Shown here in pieces: positions 44,134-54,112 of a stretch of 64,000 nucleotides of DNA. This DNA comes from Obelidium mucronatum. Taxonomy: Eukaryota; Chytridiomycota; Chytridiomycetes; Chytridiales; Chytriomycetaceae. Under the pieces are notes generated by a model. It was not told where the DNA came from and made no database searches. It saw only the letters and a program-made list of their open reading frames with translations. Position numbers and translations under genes: made by a program. How positions within the stretch are numbered: the stretch's first letter is position 1; the number at the start of each line of letters is the position of its first letter. The stretch is from positions 1-64,000 of the forward strand of contig JAIVFH010000139.1 in the NCBI GenBank assembly GCA_025765595.1, in the 5' to 3' direction.

Positions 44134-45168
44134 ATGGCCTTTGTGTTTTGCGATCCTGTTGATGCCACTATTTTAGTCACATACACCATGGCTCTACAAA
44201 AGCTAGCCGAGTTCTACAACATTTCGGACATTGTCGGTGCATTGAATGAAGTCGCCTCTGTGAGAAAATCACAGAGACCCACCTGGTCAGAGTTTGGCAA
44301 CAAGAACAAGTTTGGATTCTTGAACGGCATACTCACTCTCTCGCCGGATCAGAATATGAGGGACGACTATGCTTCAAAGATTTATTGGACGTTGAGGACT
44401 CCAAGTCTCCCTGAACCCAACTCAGACCAAGAAAGGCGGTGTCTGAACCTCTTGTACAACCGTTTCATCCATCCCTTCAAGCAATACAGTAAAGGAAGTT
44501 CAAATTCAACACCTCATGAATCGCCTCCATCAACCCCACCCGGTGCATCGTCGCTAGCTTTGGATTCAAATGCTGTGAATCCATGTCAAAGCAACTTCAA
44601 AGCTGCACTCATGAAAAGAGACAAAGTTTGTCTGTTTTGTTGGGTAAACGATCCAGTGGATGCAGCTCATCTGATTGCTCAGAAAGGAGGAGCATCAATT
44701 GCGCCTCTTGTGGAAGATCTTCTCTTTCGGGCGAGCCTCGATAACATCTACAGAGTCCAAAACGGAATTCTCCTCTGTAAAAATTGCCATACCCCATTCG
44801 ATGGTCTCCGACGCTACATTGAAGTCGTAGATGGAGGCCTTGTTGCTAAGGTTGTCAACTTGACCAACGATTCTCAGAATGAAGAATGGCGGAAAGCGGT
44901 TCGTGACCTTCGGAATGGCCGTGCAGGGCGTGAGGAAGATTGGCCGGGGCGGCAAGCTGTTGATGCTGCTGGAGATATGTACATCTACTTTGACTGGAAT
45001 GATGCCAACATACTTCCCAATCAAACCGCCCTGATCTTTCATAAAGCAGCATGCTTGATTTGGAAAATGGCTGGGGCTGCCAATGACAGCTCTAATGACT
45101 TCTGGACGGTGATGATGGGAGTGTTGGCCGTCTTTTGGCGAAGGTTAGCAACAGATTGTGGGAGTTGA
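44134..45168 (+). CDS. HNH-domain protein
   Basis: A single-exon protein of about 345 residues. An HNH-type zinc/nuclease module lies in the middle: CLFCWVNDPVDAAHLIAQK supplies a C-x2-C pair and a His, and NGILLCKNCHTPFDGL supplies N, C-x2-C and H. This is the layout of HNH endonucleases of the PF13391 kind, found as single proteins in many fungi. The N-terminal part (SDIVGALNEVASVRKSQRP) and C-terminal part (WKMAGAANDSSNDFW) are not recognised. A start at 44188 (MALQKLAEF) is an alternative. The 3' UTR would run into the UNCG-hairpin array. Confidence 0.7.
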   Translation: MAFVFCDPVDATILVTYTMALQKLAEFYNISDIVGALNEVASVRKSQRPTWSEFGNKNKFGFLNGILTLSPDQNMRDDYASKIYWTLRTPSLPEPNSDQERRCLNLLYNRFIHPFKQYSKGSSNSTPHESPPSTPPGASSLALDSNAVNPCQSNFKAALMKRDKVCLFCWVNDPVDAAHLIAQKGGASIAPLVEDLLFRASLDNIYRVQNGILLCKNCHTPFDGLRRYIEVVDGGLVAKVVNLTNDSQNEEWRKAVRDLRNGRAGREEDWPGRQAVDAAGDMYIYFDWNDANILPNQTALIFHKAACLIWKMAGAANDSSNDFWTVMMGVLAVFWRRLATDCGS

Positions 45169-45294
45169 CTGCATGATTGTCCCTAAAAAGAGAAAGAGAG
45201 AGAGATTCCTTTTATTCTCTGTCTAACAGATTTGTAAGTACCAGTGAATTGGTCCTTGTATTGACGAGCCTGTTGTGTGTGTAGAGTATGTTTA

Positions 45295-45380
45295 GTAGTT
45301 GTTGGAATGAATGGAACCATTAGATTGTTGAAATGAATGGAGCCATGTAGATTGTTGAATGAATGGACACATGTAGATGG
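45295..45380 (+). repeat. Three imperfect ~27-bp tandem repeats
   Basis: Units of the type AGATTGTTGAATGAATGGA plus a short CAT-containing end occur three times in a row, directly before the first UNCG hairpin. Confidence 0.75.
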
Positions 45381-45385
45381 AATCA

Positions 45386-45749
45386 CCGCCTACGGCGTAT
45401 GGTATGATGTGTACGATCGTACAACACGAGAAAGAAAGGGAAATCACCGCCTACGGCGGTATGGTATGGTATGGAATCGTGGAGTAGAAAAAGAAAAGGA
45501 AATCACCGCCTACGGCGGTGTGGAACTGCCAAAAGCAGTGAACTGTTGTGTAAGAAAGAAATCACCGCCTACGGCGGTGTGGGACTGCCGAAGGCAGTGA
45601 ACTGTTTTGCTACAAAAGAAATCACCGCCTACGGCGGTGCGATTCGCCTACGGCGATTGACCGCCTTCGGCGGTGATATGCCGCCTTCGGCGGCAACAAT
45701 TCGGCAATGCGATCCGCCTTCGGCGGAAAGAAAAATCGCCTACGGCGAT
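45386..45749 (+). repeat. Array of ten GC hairpins with UNCG loops
   Basis: Ten perfect short palindromic stems with cores CCGCC-TACG-GGCGG or CCGCC-TTCG-GGCGG (written with overlapping loop closure) lie at about 45386, 45446, 45504, 45563, 45623, 45644, 45661, 45679, 45713 and 45735. The first five are spaced ~59-60 bp and share the flanks AAATCACCGCC...GGCGGT. Two units carry an extra ACTGC...GCAGT hairpin. On the + strand the loops are C(UACG)G and C(UUCG)G, the extra-stable UNCG class; the minus strand does not give UNCG. The array lies between the HNH gene and the NDUFB8 stop codon, which is 2 bp away. Confidence 0.9.
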
Positions 45750-45751
45750 GA

Positions 45752-46594
45752 TTAACATACAGTAACGCCAGAGTCCCCCAAATCATTCGGATCAGCGCCC
45801 AATTCCAAATGAAGACCATTAAAAGGATAATCACGTTCAGCCTGCCACAAATGATGTTCGGGAGACCAAAAATCAATAGACTGATACACCCCGAAAAAAG
45901 TAGCCAAAACGACGGCAATGGCTTTAATATAAGGCCCTTGTGCATGACCAGGACCATGAGACCATTGATTCATTTGCAGTTCCTGGTCGGCGACAATATC
46001 ACCATAGTTTCTGCGGCCTTGCTTGTCCCAGTACTTGAAGGGGTCTTTGAGTTCGGTGAATTGGTGGGTGATGCGTGGGTAAGCGCCGATGGGGGCATCG
46101 AGGGGATCTTCAAAGTAGGCGAGGGAGGGGTCAGGGCCGGGGGGCGACTTGATTTTGGGGTTCCTTTTCGCAGGGAGTCAGGCCACCAAAGACAAGACCA
46201 AAGAAAAACAACTCACTGCGCCGCCAGCAGGCCGCTCTGGTCAAACTCGGGCCACTTCATCGGGCCGAGCAGCTTTTCGCCCAGGCCGACGTACGGCTTC
46301 GCAGGCGGCGTGCGCAGCGGGTGGGCGAGGACCTCGGCGGCGTCGAACGTGTCCGCGTGCGTCAGCGGCTTTGGCGGCAGCTGGCGGTTCGTCCACAGCT
46401 CGGCCGCCGACTCGAGCGGCAGCTCCGGCGCCGCCCGCGGCGAGCGCGCGAACGGGTCGTACGGCCTAGCAGTTTCGTTAGGCGTTTGCTTAGAGGCCGG
46501 GCGAGCGTCCTTACTTGTTGCTGGCGTTCGACGCGGCGCGCGAGTAGTGCGGCGCGAGGCGCGTGATCGCTCTGCTGCGAAGGAGAGAGTGCAT
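45752..46594 (-). CDS. NDUFB8: Complex I accessory subunit NDUFB8
   Basis: Accessory subunit of mitochondrial NADH:ubiquinone oxidoreductase. There are three exons: 46515-46594 (MHSLLRSRAITRL, an Arg-rich mitochondrial presequence), 46217-46465 and 45752-46163. The introns at 46466-46514 (49 nt) and 46164-46216 (53 nt) have GTAAGG/CTAG and GTGAGT/AAAAG borders and keep the frame. Exon 3 has the family core: DPFKYWDKQGRRNYGD, a membrane span (YIKAIAVVLATFFGVY) and DYPFNGLHLELGADP, as in NDUFB8. Exons 1-2 are strikingly GC-rich (third positions nearly all G/C) and encode ~80 Pro/Ala-rich residues I do not recognise from the family. Confidence 0.85.
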
Positions 46595-46704
46595 TTCTTT
46601 CCTTTTTTGTTGACTGTCCTTTACTATTTATTGAAAAAAGATGCCATTCGATCACTGTTTACCTTTCGCTGGACGCTGTCGGCAGAGAAGCGTATGCTGC
46701 TTCG

Positions 46705-47560
46705 ATGAAACTCGAAGAACAACTGAACGTGGAAGTTGCAAAGGCGAATGTGGAACATGCAAAGGCGGAAACCCTCAAACTACAAATCCAGCTGGGTAAA
46801 CTCAACAAACACACTCCCACACCCTGAAGAAGACTCTACCGCCCCCCCTCCCTGTTGAATTCCAACAAAATATATACTTAAACGACTCCTCATTCTTTAA
46901 CCCCCCCTCTCTTTTGGTTGTTTTCTCCCTTCCTTAACAAAGAATCTATCCAGCCACCCAACGCCAGCAAAGAGCGCAAGCAGAGTCTCGACTCGGAACA
47001 GTCAAACTTCACAGCAGATGTAATGGAGAAAGCCAAGAACGGAGATCCAGGAGCTCTCGCCATGTTACCTTTGCGGTACCTGTGGTTTCAGGTGTGTGTC
47101 AAACCAAAAACCCCCCAACGACTCAACCACAAAAAAATGTTAAATATTTAAATAAAATAAAAAACAATAGGGAAAGCCGAGCTCGAATAGAGACAGAGTG
47201 TACCGTGTGGGTGTGAGTGCGACAGGTGTGGGTCTTGGGTTGTCTACAGTGTCTGTTTTGGCTTATCACCAAAGTCCAGAAAAAGTTGTTCGTTTTTTCT
47301 CTGTTTCACAGAGATGGATTGGATGGTTGGGGTTGGGCTTGGTTTTGACTCCGTTGGTTTTGGGGGTCTCCATGCTTTCGTTGGGATTCCTTGTGGATGT
47401 TGGTTGTTTTGGGTATGACTGTTGTGTTTCTGGTTGGAATAATGGTGGTGCCAAAAAGAAGGGAGCCACTTCCACCACCACTACTAGCACCAAAAGCGTT
47501 TCACTGGATGTTTGTTGCTGGCCACTTGTTTCATTGACAAGTAATTCCACATTTGCATAA
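46705..47560 (+). CDS. Small predicted membrane protein, unknown
   Basis: Three exons: MKLEEQLNVEVAKANVEHAK (helical, charged), then after an intron (~46796-46940) a polar segment SEQSNFTADVMEKAKNGDPG and LRYLWFQ, then after 47092-47171 a membrane part with GVGLGLSTVSVLAYH and WLGLGLVLTPLVLGVSMLSL. The C-terminus is Thr/Ser-rich. Splice frames are consistent. The layout (amphipathic N-terminus plus paired hydrophobic segments) would fit an organelle membrane protein, but no family is recognised. Divergent from NDUFB8, 110 bp between start codons. Confidence 0.5.
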
Positions 47561-47639
47561 AAGTTTTTCTCTTTATATACCCACATGATTATGTTATTGC
47601 ACAATAAAAAGAAAAAAAGAGAGAGAGAGAGGGAGACTT

Positions 47640-47735
47640 TATTAGACATGATTATGCCGTTTATTTTTGGCAATGATCATTGCTTTAAATTGATGATTGT
47701 TGGATATAGGTTTACCGTATCTATTGCTTGTCATA
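47640..47735. repeat. Partial copy of the MITE at 50394
   Basis: Shares GATTGTTGGATATAGGTTTA and TTAGACATG...GCCG-like ends with 50394-50490. Between 47736 and 47936 no feature is seen apart from a C12 run near 47870. Confidence 0.55.
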
Positions 47736-47936
47736 TTTTTTAAGATCACAATACAAGTAAACAATAAAGATTCAATGGTTTAAAGGCAAAACAATATCAT
47801 CTTGGAAAGTCCGACCACTGCCACCCAACCTATTTCCAAACTCCACCGGATTAAATTTCCCTGATTATCCCCCCCCCCCCTTATTTGTATTTCCAACGTG
47901 ATGAACAACCCTTTAAAACCCCCATCAAAAACTTTC

Positions 47937-48660
47937 TCAGTTCGTAGTTCCAATATCCAAACAGTTTCCCGTTCCCGCTAGGTGACTAACATCGACAACC
48001 CCCGCAAAAAAATGATCTCGAATAAATTCAACATAGACAACTTCATTGTTGATGTGTTCCAAGGCCTTGTCACTGTTTGCAATCTTCACAGCTCGCATAT
48101 TGTCACTGTAAAGGCTGAACGACTTGGTTTTGACTCCAAGTTCTTTCAATAACTCCAGTAACTACAATCCTTCACAGAGACCATAAAAGATTGATGCAAT
48201 CTCTGCCATAGCATTTGACGTTGCCGTTACCAAGTCCTGCTTTGATTTCCAACTCACAAGGTTACCGCCGAGAAAATACCAAGTAGCTCCAGACAGACTT
48301 GCCAGATTCCAAGTCCCCAGTCCAGTCTGAATCAACCCACGCCTCAAGATCATAATGCCCACAGTTATTGTCGTGAAGACTGTACGCTGGCGTTGATGCT
48401 AAATAGCGCACCACTTCAATTCCTGCATTCCAATTTGACGCATATGCATTTGAGTTGTGTTTCCCCAAAGCTCCCATATAGAAGCTAAGTTCTGGTGAAG
48501 ACCTCACCATTGGGTTTATCAATTTCCCCACCAGACTTTGATAGTTGTTTTCTGTTGGTAAGTTATCCTCAGCCACCTTTTCCAACCTCAGTCCTGCCGG
48601 AAATGGTGTCTTTCTCTTCTTTCCACCCCCCAATTTGTAACACAGCCACGCGGGATTCCT
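47937..48660 (-). pseudogene. Copia-type retrotransposon remnant (RT end and RNase H)
   Basis: The minus strand shows the usual Copia order: KVAEDNLPTENNYQSLVGKL, a degenerate TRPD-like region, EVVRYLASTPAYSL, LEAWVDSDWTGDLESGKSV (RNase H), LGGNLVSWKSKQDLVTATS, AEIASIFYGL, LYSDNMRAVKIANSDKAL and VSHLAGTGNCLDIGTTN. The frame breaks around 48290 and 48160. Gag, protease and integrase are absent. The 5' side runs directly into dispersed repeat A. Confidence 0.8.
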
Positions 48661-49075
48661 CCCTTCCTCCTTTCCTTCAGGCAGGTAGCCTTGGTTCCAG
48701 GGTCGCAGACCAACCCACTGCATTTTCAACACTCTCTCCCAATCTCCAATCTCTTGCTCCCACGTGTTGTTCCGTGTGAAAATTAAGCTGCTCACAGTTC
48801 AGCGGCCCGATGGCCTGTGATACTGACTGTGGAAATATCAGGCAACTTGGACGATAGTGTGTTCCAAGGGTTAACAACAACAAATAAAGAAGAACAAATA
48901 GAAATAAAGGAATAACATAAATAAAGATAACAATGACACCCGCAAACGTCCCTGCTCCTTACGTCACTCGCCTCACTCCCACAATCCACCCTTCGTCTCC
49001 CAACTCGCCGCTGTTTGACTTTGACCAGGCCGCACCACTTCCGCGCCGTGGGTCATCCAGAAAATACTTATCCTT
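48650..49075 (-). repeat. Dispersed repeat A, third copy beside Copia remnant
   Basis: Diverged copy of 8956-9390 and its mirror, including GTGTTGAAAATGCAGTGGG and the CACGTG next to it. From 49076 to 49450 only a short retroelement-like ORF trace (VKWETGIPI) is seen. Confidence 0.6.
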
Positions 49076-49450
49076 ATTACAGCTAGACGGAATTATAATA
49101 ACGTTTTCCGTTATCTGCGACACAGTTGAGCCGCACCATCAGAATTGGAATTCCGGTTTCCCACTTCACAAATTGGTAATCCCCAATGATCTCCTCAAAC
49201 CACTTGTGTTTGGTCAATGACCAACCACTGTTCCTCCAAATTTCTTGTGATGGTTGTCCCCACATACTTTGCAACATCATCCAAGTCTTTCACACTTGTG
49301 GTTTTTTAAGTTGTGGTAGTTCACATAGTTGTGGTTGCTAAGGTTGGGGATGGTGAAAATTACAAGGGTAACGCAACACAGAGCCAAACAGCGAGAAGAG
49401 ACACAAGAGCGAGTTGGATAAGAGCATGTTTTTCACTAGTTTACGAGGTT

Positions 49451-50160
49451 TTATTGTGTTCTGGTAAAGTGAGAATTCAATTGTCTCACAACGTGGTAAG
49501 TGAATTGGGCGCCGGTGGATACAGCAAACATTTGAGCAAAGATGGAAATGATTCCTGGGGAGATATAGTCTTTCTGTTTTGTTTATTGTTGGGATATGTA
49601 AGGAATAAGTGCTATAACGATTCGCTTTTAAAATTGTAAAACTTAGCAGAAACCGTAATATTGAGTTGATGTGGTCCCACATCGGAAGAATTCCAAGACT
49701 TTGCAACACCTGTAACTTGACGAAGCTCAGTTCTGGGGTGAGTACTTCCACCAGTCGTGATGCCCGTATTTGTGGTATTAAAAACGACTCCAGTTTTATT
49801 AGAGTTCACGAAAAAATTGGAGCTGCTGAAAGTCTGCAAGCCAGGATTTCAGCTTGATCTGAAAGTGGTTACGTTGGGTGTACTCGCAACAGGTAATTGG
49901 AGGTATCAGTCGTCCTTCAAATTCAAGAACTGGGCTGGGTACTTTGGGTCTGGACTGTAGATTGTTGTGGTTGTTGTTGTAGTAGTTGTTTTGGAGGTCG
50001 TCGTGGTTTTGGTAGTTGCTGTTTTTGACGTTGTTGTGGTCCAGGTTGTAGTTGTTTTTGTAGTGGCTGTTTTAGTCGGAGATGCGAGGGGCAACACAAT
50101 GCAGAGTTGAGCTGAGAGCAACAACGCAAGAGTGATAAGAACAATATTTGGGGATATCAT
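49451..50160 (-). pseudogene. PL7-like secreted lyase homologue, copy 1, C-terminally truncated
   Basis: Signal peptide from 50160 (VLITLALLLSAQLCIVLPLA), a Thr/Lys linker, then YPAQFLNLKDDWYLQLPVA and GSTHPRTELRQVTG, which holds the RTELR motif of PL7 alginate-lyase-fold enzymes. After an intron the text reads IFAQMFAVSTGAQFTY, then soon a stop at 49451. The paralogue at 51082 continues for ~75 more residues including the FKAG-Y region. This copy therefore lacks the C-terminal half of the fold. The truncation lies next to the retroelement remnants. Where PL7 enzymes have catalytic QIH this line has QMF. Confidence 0.6.
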
Positions 50161-50393
50161 CACTAGTTTTCTGGTTGTATGAGTGATTGATCTGCCTGTT
50201 TTTATAGCGGGAATCCAACAAACAATGGGGATAGGAATATAAAGGAAAAATAAATGAAAAACGTTCCCAGAAAACAATTGGGACAATATACACAATAGGA
50301 AATACGTAAACAATGAACTTGACTAGTGGATTGTGTGTCTTGTGTCACTGATATATGTAATCAAATTGCTTAATATTTTTATTTGGGCTATCA

Positions 50394-51084
50394 TTAGACA
50401 TGTGCCGTTTTTTTTTATTTAGCAATTATCATCGATGTTCAACTATCGATGATTGTTGGATATAGGTTTACCGTAATTATTGCTAAAACACGGTATTCTC
50501 ATCGATATTTTCATGGCCTCCATGTCATCATGCAAAAGTCCCGCCCCAGACACAGCAGTATTATTCTGACGCAACGACTTTTCACAAGGGATTCTTCATA
50601 CCTTCAGAAACCAGCAGCGATACCTGTAGAGAACTGAGGAAATTGAGCAACAGAAATATAAATAAAGTTTTATTTTAATTATTTAACTATTCTGTTGTCA
50701 GGATTCGCCTGCGCTAATCCAACGTTGTGTTCTAAATAAAGTAAAAGAGCGTGTTTATTGTTTACGAAACACGGGGTCGAAAGTTTCTCTGAAACATCGC
50801 AAGTAGACCGACGAACCCCTCCCTTTCCCGGACAATCGAAGTCATTGTCTGGCCTTATTGCCAAAGGTTGATCTTGAACGAATGCCGCTAATGGATTCCA
50901 ACATCTGTTGCTAGGAGTTTAATTTTTATGACAGTTTATTTTTATGTTATTTATTTATTTTATTTAGCAATAAAATATGCCTCGATGCAATGAGCGCTAA
51001 ATGGCAATAAAACACACTAAAAAATTAGTTTATTATAGCTTATTATCGATATATCAATCGCCGGTAAAAACCGGCACATGTCTA
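50394..51084. mobile_element. MITE-like element with 11-bp inverted ends and TA duplication
   Basis: Begins TAGACATGTGCCG and ends CGGCACATGTCTA, a perfect inverted pair bounded by TA, as in Tc1/mariner-type MITEs. About 690 bp, AT-rich, no coding capacity, with internal palindromic stretches (ATCGATGATTG, TTATCGATATATC). Its right end overlaps the stop codon of PL7-like copy 2. Confidence 0.7.
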
Positions 51085-52045
51085 TTGTAACAATACTTCA
51101 ACAACAGTAATGGAGTTAAAAGTTGCTTGACAATATTCATCATCTGGCTGCACCCCCTTCAAAATTGTGCAATAAGAACCGGCCTTAAAAACGTAATCTC
51201 CATATTGAACCGTGGGAATTGTATGGAAGTATGGGTTACTCGTAGACCCCATCACTGCATTCGTCTTCAATGGCTTCCCCAAGTTCAAGTAGGTGGATGT
51301 AACCATATTCTTGGAAATGCTGATGCAAAGAGAGAATGGCGTACCGAGCTTATAATTGTCATCGTAGGTGTAGCAGCCAGTTTTGGTGCAAAGCGGAAGG
51401 CCCGAAACGCTGTTGGTTTGTCTTGTTACTCGGTAGGTGAATTGGGCACCGACGGATACTGCAAAAAGTTGAGCGAAAATGGACGTGATTCCTGTGGGGA
51501 GATAATCTTTCTGTTGTGGTGGTTACAAATTAATTCCACAAAAATTTCGTTTTAAAACTTACGGAAATGGTAATGTTCAGTTGATGAGGTCCAACATCCG
51601 AAGAATTCCTGGAGTAGTAAGTCTTTCCATTTCCAGTCATTTGACGTTCGGTTCTCAGGTGGGTACTTCCAGCAGCCCCATGTTGGTGCATGTTGGTGGT
51701 ATTAAAAACAACTCCGGTCTTTGCAGCATTGACAAAAAAGTTAGAGCTGTTGAAGGTTTGCAAGCCCGGATTAAAGCTTGATCCGAAAGTTGCGGTGTCG
51801 GGAGCAGATGCTAGTGGTAATTGGATGTACCAGTCATAATTCAAGTTCAAGAACTGGGCTGGGTATCTTGGATCCGGTGTGTAAATGGTCGTGGTTGTAG
51901 TAGTACTCGTAGTTTTTGAGGTGGTTTTGGTTTTGGATGTCGTAGTTGTTGTGGTGCGCGTCGTTGTTGTTTTTGTTGTTGGTGAAGCGAGGGACAAAGC
52001 AACACAGACTTCAAGGGCAAAAAGAGCCATGGTTAAGGAGAGCAT
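51082..52045 (-). CDS. PL7-like secreted lyase homologue, copy 2
   Basis: Signal peptide (MALFALEVCVALSLASP; start at 52045 or 52030), Thr/Lys-rich linker, then RYPAQFLNLNYDWYIQLPLA, FNSSNFFVNAAKTGVVFNTT and, after an intron near 51509-51545, IFAQLFAVSVGAQFTYRV and YGDYVFKAGSYCTILKG. The fold matches PL7 polysaccharide lyases (alginate or related uronate polymers). Two changes argue against normal catalysis: the RTELR motif reads RTE-R (one codon lost) and the QIH position reads QLF. The stop codon TAG is supplied by the TA and first G of the MITE end. It may be a binding protein or a pseudoenzyme. Confidence 0.6.
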
Positions 52046-52419
52046 TTTTTATTATGGGTATACAAGAGTGATGGATCAACAGGTTCTTATCGTGTAAAAT
52101 CCATCAAGGAACAATAGGGAAAAGAATACAAAGGGAGACCAATGAAAACTCCTTCAGAAATTATAACAACAATGCGCACAATAAGAAACAATGAATCTCA
52201 CTGATGGCGACGATTACAGGGGTTTTGAACAATATGCGAAATTCTTGATGTGGCTTTAGACTTAGCCCACATGGAAAACTATTGAATTCCACTGTATTTG
52301 GCAACACTCTACTCTGCTGGAGTTGGTTGCGGACCATATTAATGGCAAATGATTTAATTTCAACAAACACCACTAAAGCGAGCATTTGATTTTCCAAATG
52401 GATTCCTACCATCGAATTC

Positions 52420-52999
52420 TTGGAACCATCCAATTCAGCTCCTCTTTATCTCCAGCTACTTATGTTGAATGCCAAGTCTCAGTCCAGTGGCTTGACGCTT
52501 GTGGATGCTACGCATGTGTTTTTGGTGGAACCAGTTGTGAACCCAGGATTGGAGAAGCAAGGTACCTGTTCACTTTCTTGCTTGAACTTAAACATTCTGT
52601 TCCTTTACTCTAAGCGTTATTTTTTTATTGCAGCAATCAACAGAGTTCATCGAATAGGTCAAACCAAAGAAACATTTGTGTATCGTTACATCATAAAGGA
52701 GACAATTGAGGGCCGAGTATATTCTCTATTCAACAGAAACACGAGAAAGAATGCAGAAGTTGAAACAAAAAAGGAAGACAAAGGCTTGGGTGGTGGGGAG
52801 AAAGTTGTCGGTGGGCGATACGCGCAAGTCCATCTCGCAAGCTATACAGTGTGAAGAGACTGAGATGACGGACAATATAGATATTGCTGATGTAGCGGAG
52901 GAAGGAGAAGAGGTAGTAATGGTGGAAGCGGATCTAATTGATGAACAGAACGGTGAAGATAATGCAGCTCCAGAAGAGGAACGAGAGCCAATTCAGTGA
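52420..52999 (+). pseudogene. SNF2-family ATPase C-terminal fragment (SHPRH-like)
   Basis: Only the end of a helicase C domain is present: LLMLNAKSQSSGLTLVDATH, VFLVEPVVNPGLEKQ, and after an intron (52562-52633) AINRVHRIGQTKETFVYRYI, which contains the motif VI arginines. The tail is acidic. An extra T near 52729 breaks the frame between EGRVYSL and STETRERM. The upstream ATPase lobe, PHD and RING regions expected in SHPRH are absent; the 5' side is the upstream flank of the PL7-like gene. Probably a transposed or truncated fragment. Confidence 0.6.
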
Positions 53000-53101
53000 T
53001 CGTAATTTGGAACTGGAAGAAGAGGTCACAAAAGGCGACGAACGGGCGATGGAAGCGCGTTAAGAACGCGATGAAGTTTTTAAAATTACAAACAAAACAA
53101 A

Positions 53102-53923
53102 ATGACCAGTTCCGAGCAACAACGTATTATTAACGCCGCAGAATCATACGTCAGAGAGAGTCTGAAGAAAACCGATGCGGTAAGACTAGCGAAATCGAAC
53201 GGCCCATTTCTCAGTACTGGTTTTCCCGCAGGCACATGATTTTGCCCACATTCTACGAGTGAGAGCTACAGCTGTGCGAATAGCCTCGGCCATCGAAGCA
53301 GACTTGTTCACCGTTGAACTGACAGCGTTACTTCACGATGTCTACGACGAGAAACTGACTGGAAAGCACAGAAGCGCTAGTGACATTTCATCTCTAATCT
53401 GTGGTAATGAACGGTCCTGCTCCTATTCCCCTCGCTTAAACTATGCATTTTAGAGCTCCTTGTTTCAATGGAATGTCCGGCTGATGATGCATCTCGAGTT
53501 GGTCTTTTGGTGTCCAAGATTGGCTACAAGCAAAATGCGTTTGCATCCGCTGAAGCAAACAAGAAATACTTTGACGAAATGACTCCTGAACAAGCGTGTG
53601 TTCAAGATGCAGACACGCTGGATGCCATTGGAGCAATTGGTATAGCTCGGGCATTTGCGTTTGGGGGATCTCGCGATCGACCAATCTATTCTCCTGACGA
53701 ACTTAAGGAAACTGGACAGTTTATCGCGTCGGATGTTGAGTTGACTGAGGCTGAATACCGCAGAAAAGACCGTGGTTCTTCTGTCGCTCATTTCTTTGAA
53801 AAGTTGCTAAAATTGAAGGGCCGTCTTTTGACAGAAGAAGGCAAACGCATCGGGCAGCAAAGACATACCATTATGGTTCAGTTTCTGGAAAACCTGGGTT
53901 CGGAGTGTGTGGGTTTGCAATAA
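53102..53923 (+). CDS. HD-domain phosphohydrolase (YedJ/YpgQ type)
   Basis: A metal-dependent hydrolase of the HD superfamily; close relatives act on nucleotides. Residues: MTSSEQQRIINAAESYV, then after an intron (53180-53231) AHDFAHILRVRATAVRIAS (first His, His-Asp), LTALLHDVYDEKL (His-Asp) and, after a further intron, CVQDADTLDAIGAIGIARAF with the last Asp. The metal-binding set H...HD...D is complete. FGGSRDRPIYSPDEL and VAHFFEKLLKLKGRL are typical of this group. Ends at 53923. Confidence 0.85.
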
Positions 53924-54031
53924 ATGTACACAGTACTGCTGAAATTCATAGATTAGCCTGTTGCTGCCATGTTGGTTGTTTAATTGGGGCTCAATCTGTT
54001 TATAACAGATTAAACGATCGAGGAGGTCAAG

Positions 54032-54112
54032 GCATCGATGACCGAGTGGTTAAGGTGTTGGCCTTAAGATCCAATGGCGAAAGCCGCGTGGGTTCGATCC
54101 CCACTCGATGCA
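54032..54112 (+). tRNA. tRNA-Leu(TAA)
   Basis: 81 nt. Acceptor GCATCGA/TCGATGC, D-arm GACCGAGTGGTTAAGGT, anticodon loop CTTAAGA (TAA), variable arm TGGCGAAAGCCGC, T-arm GTGGG-TTCGATC-CCCAC, discriminator A. Confidence 0.95.

Noticed and set aside
45386..45749. Possible CRISPR array (regularly spaced palindromic repeats)
   Set aside because: The spacers are not unique sequences of fixed length, the repeats are only ~15 bp hairpin cores, the DNA is eukaryotic and no cas genes are present.
45809..46708. 299-codon plus-strand ORF over NDUFB8
   Set aside because: Antisense shadow of the GC-rich exons of NDUFB8, whose splicing and homology are clear on the minus strand.
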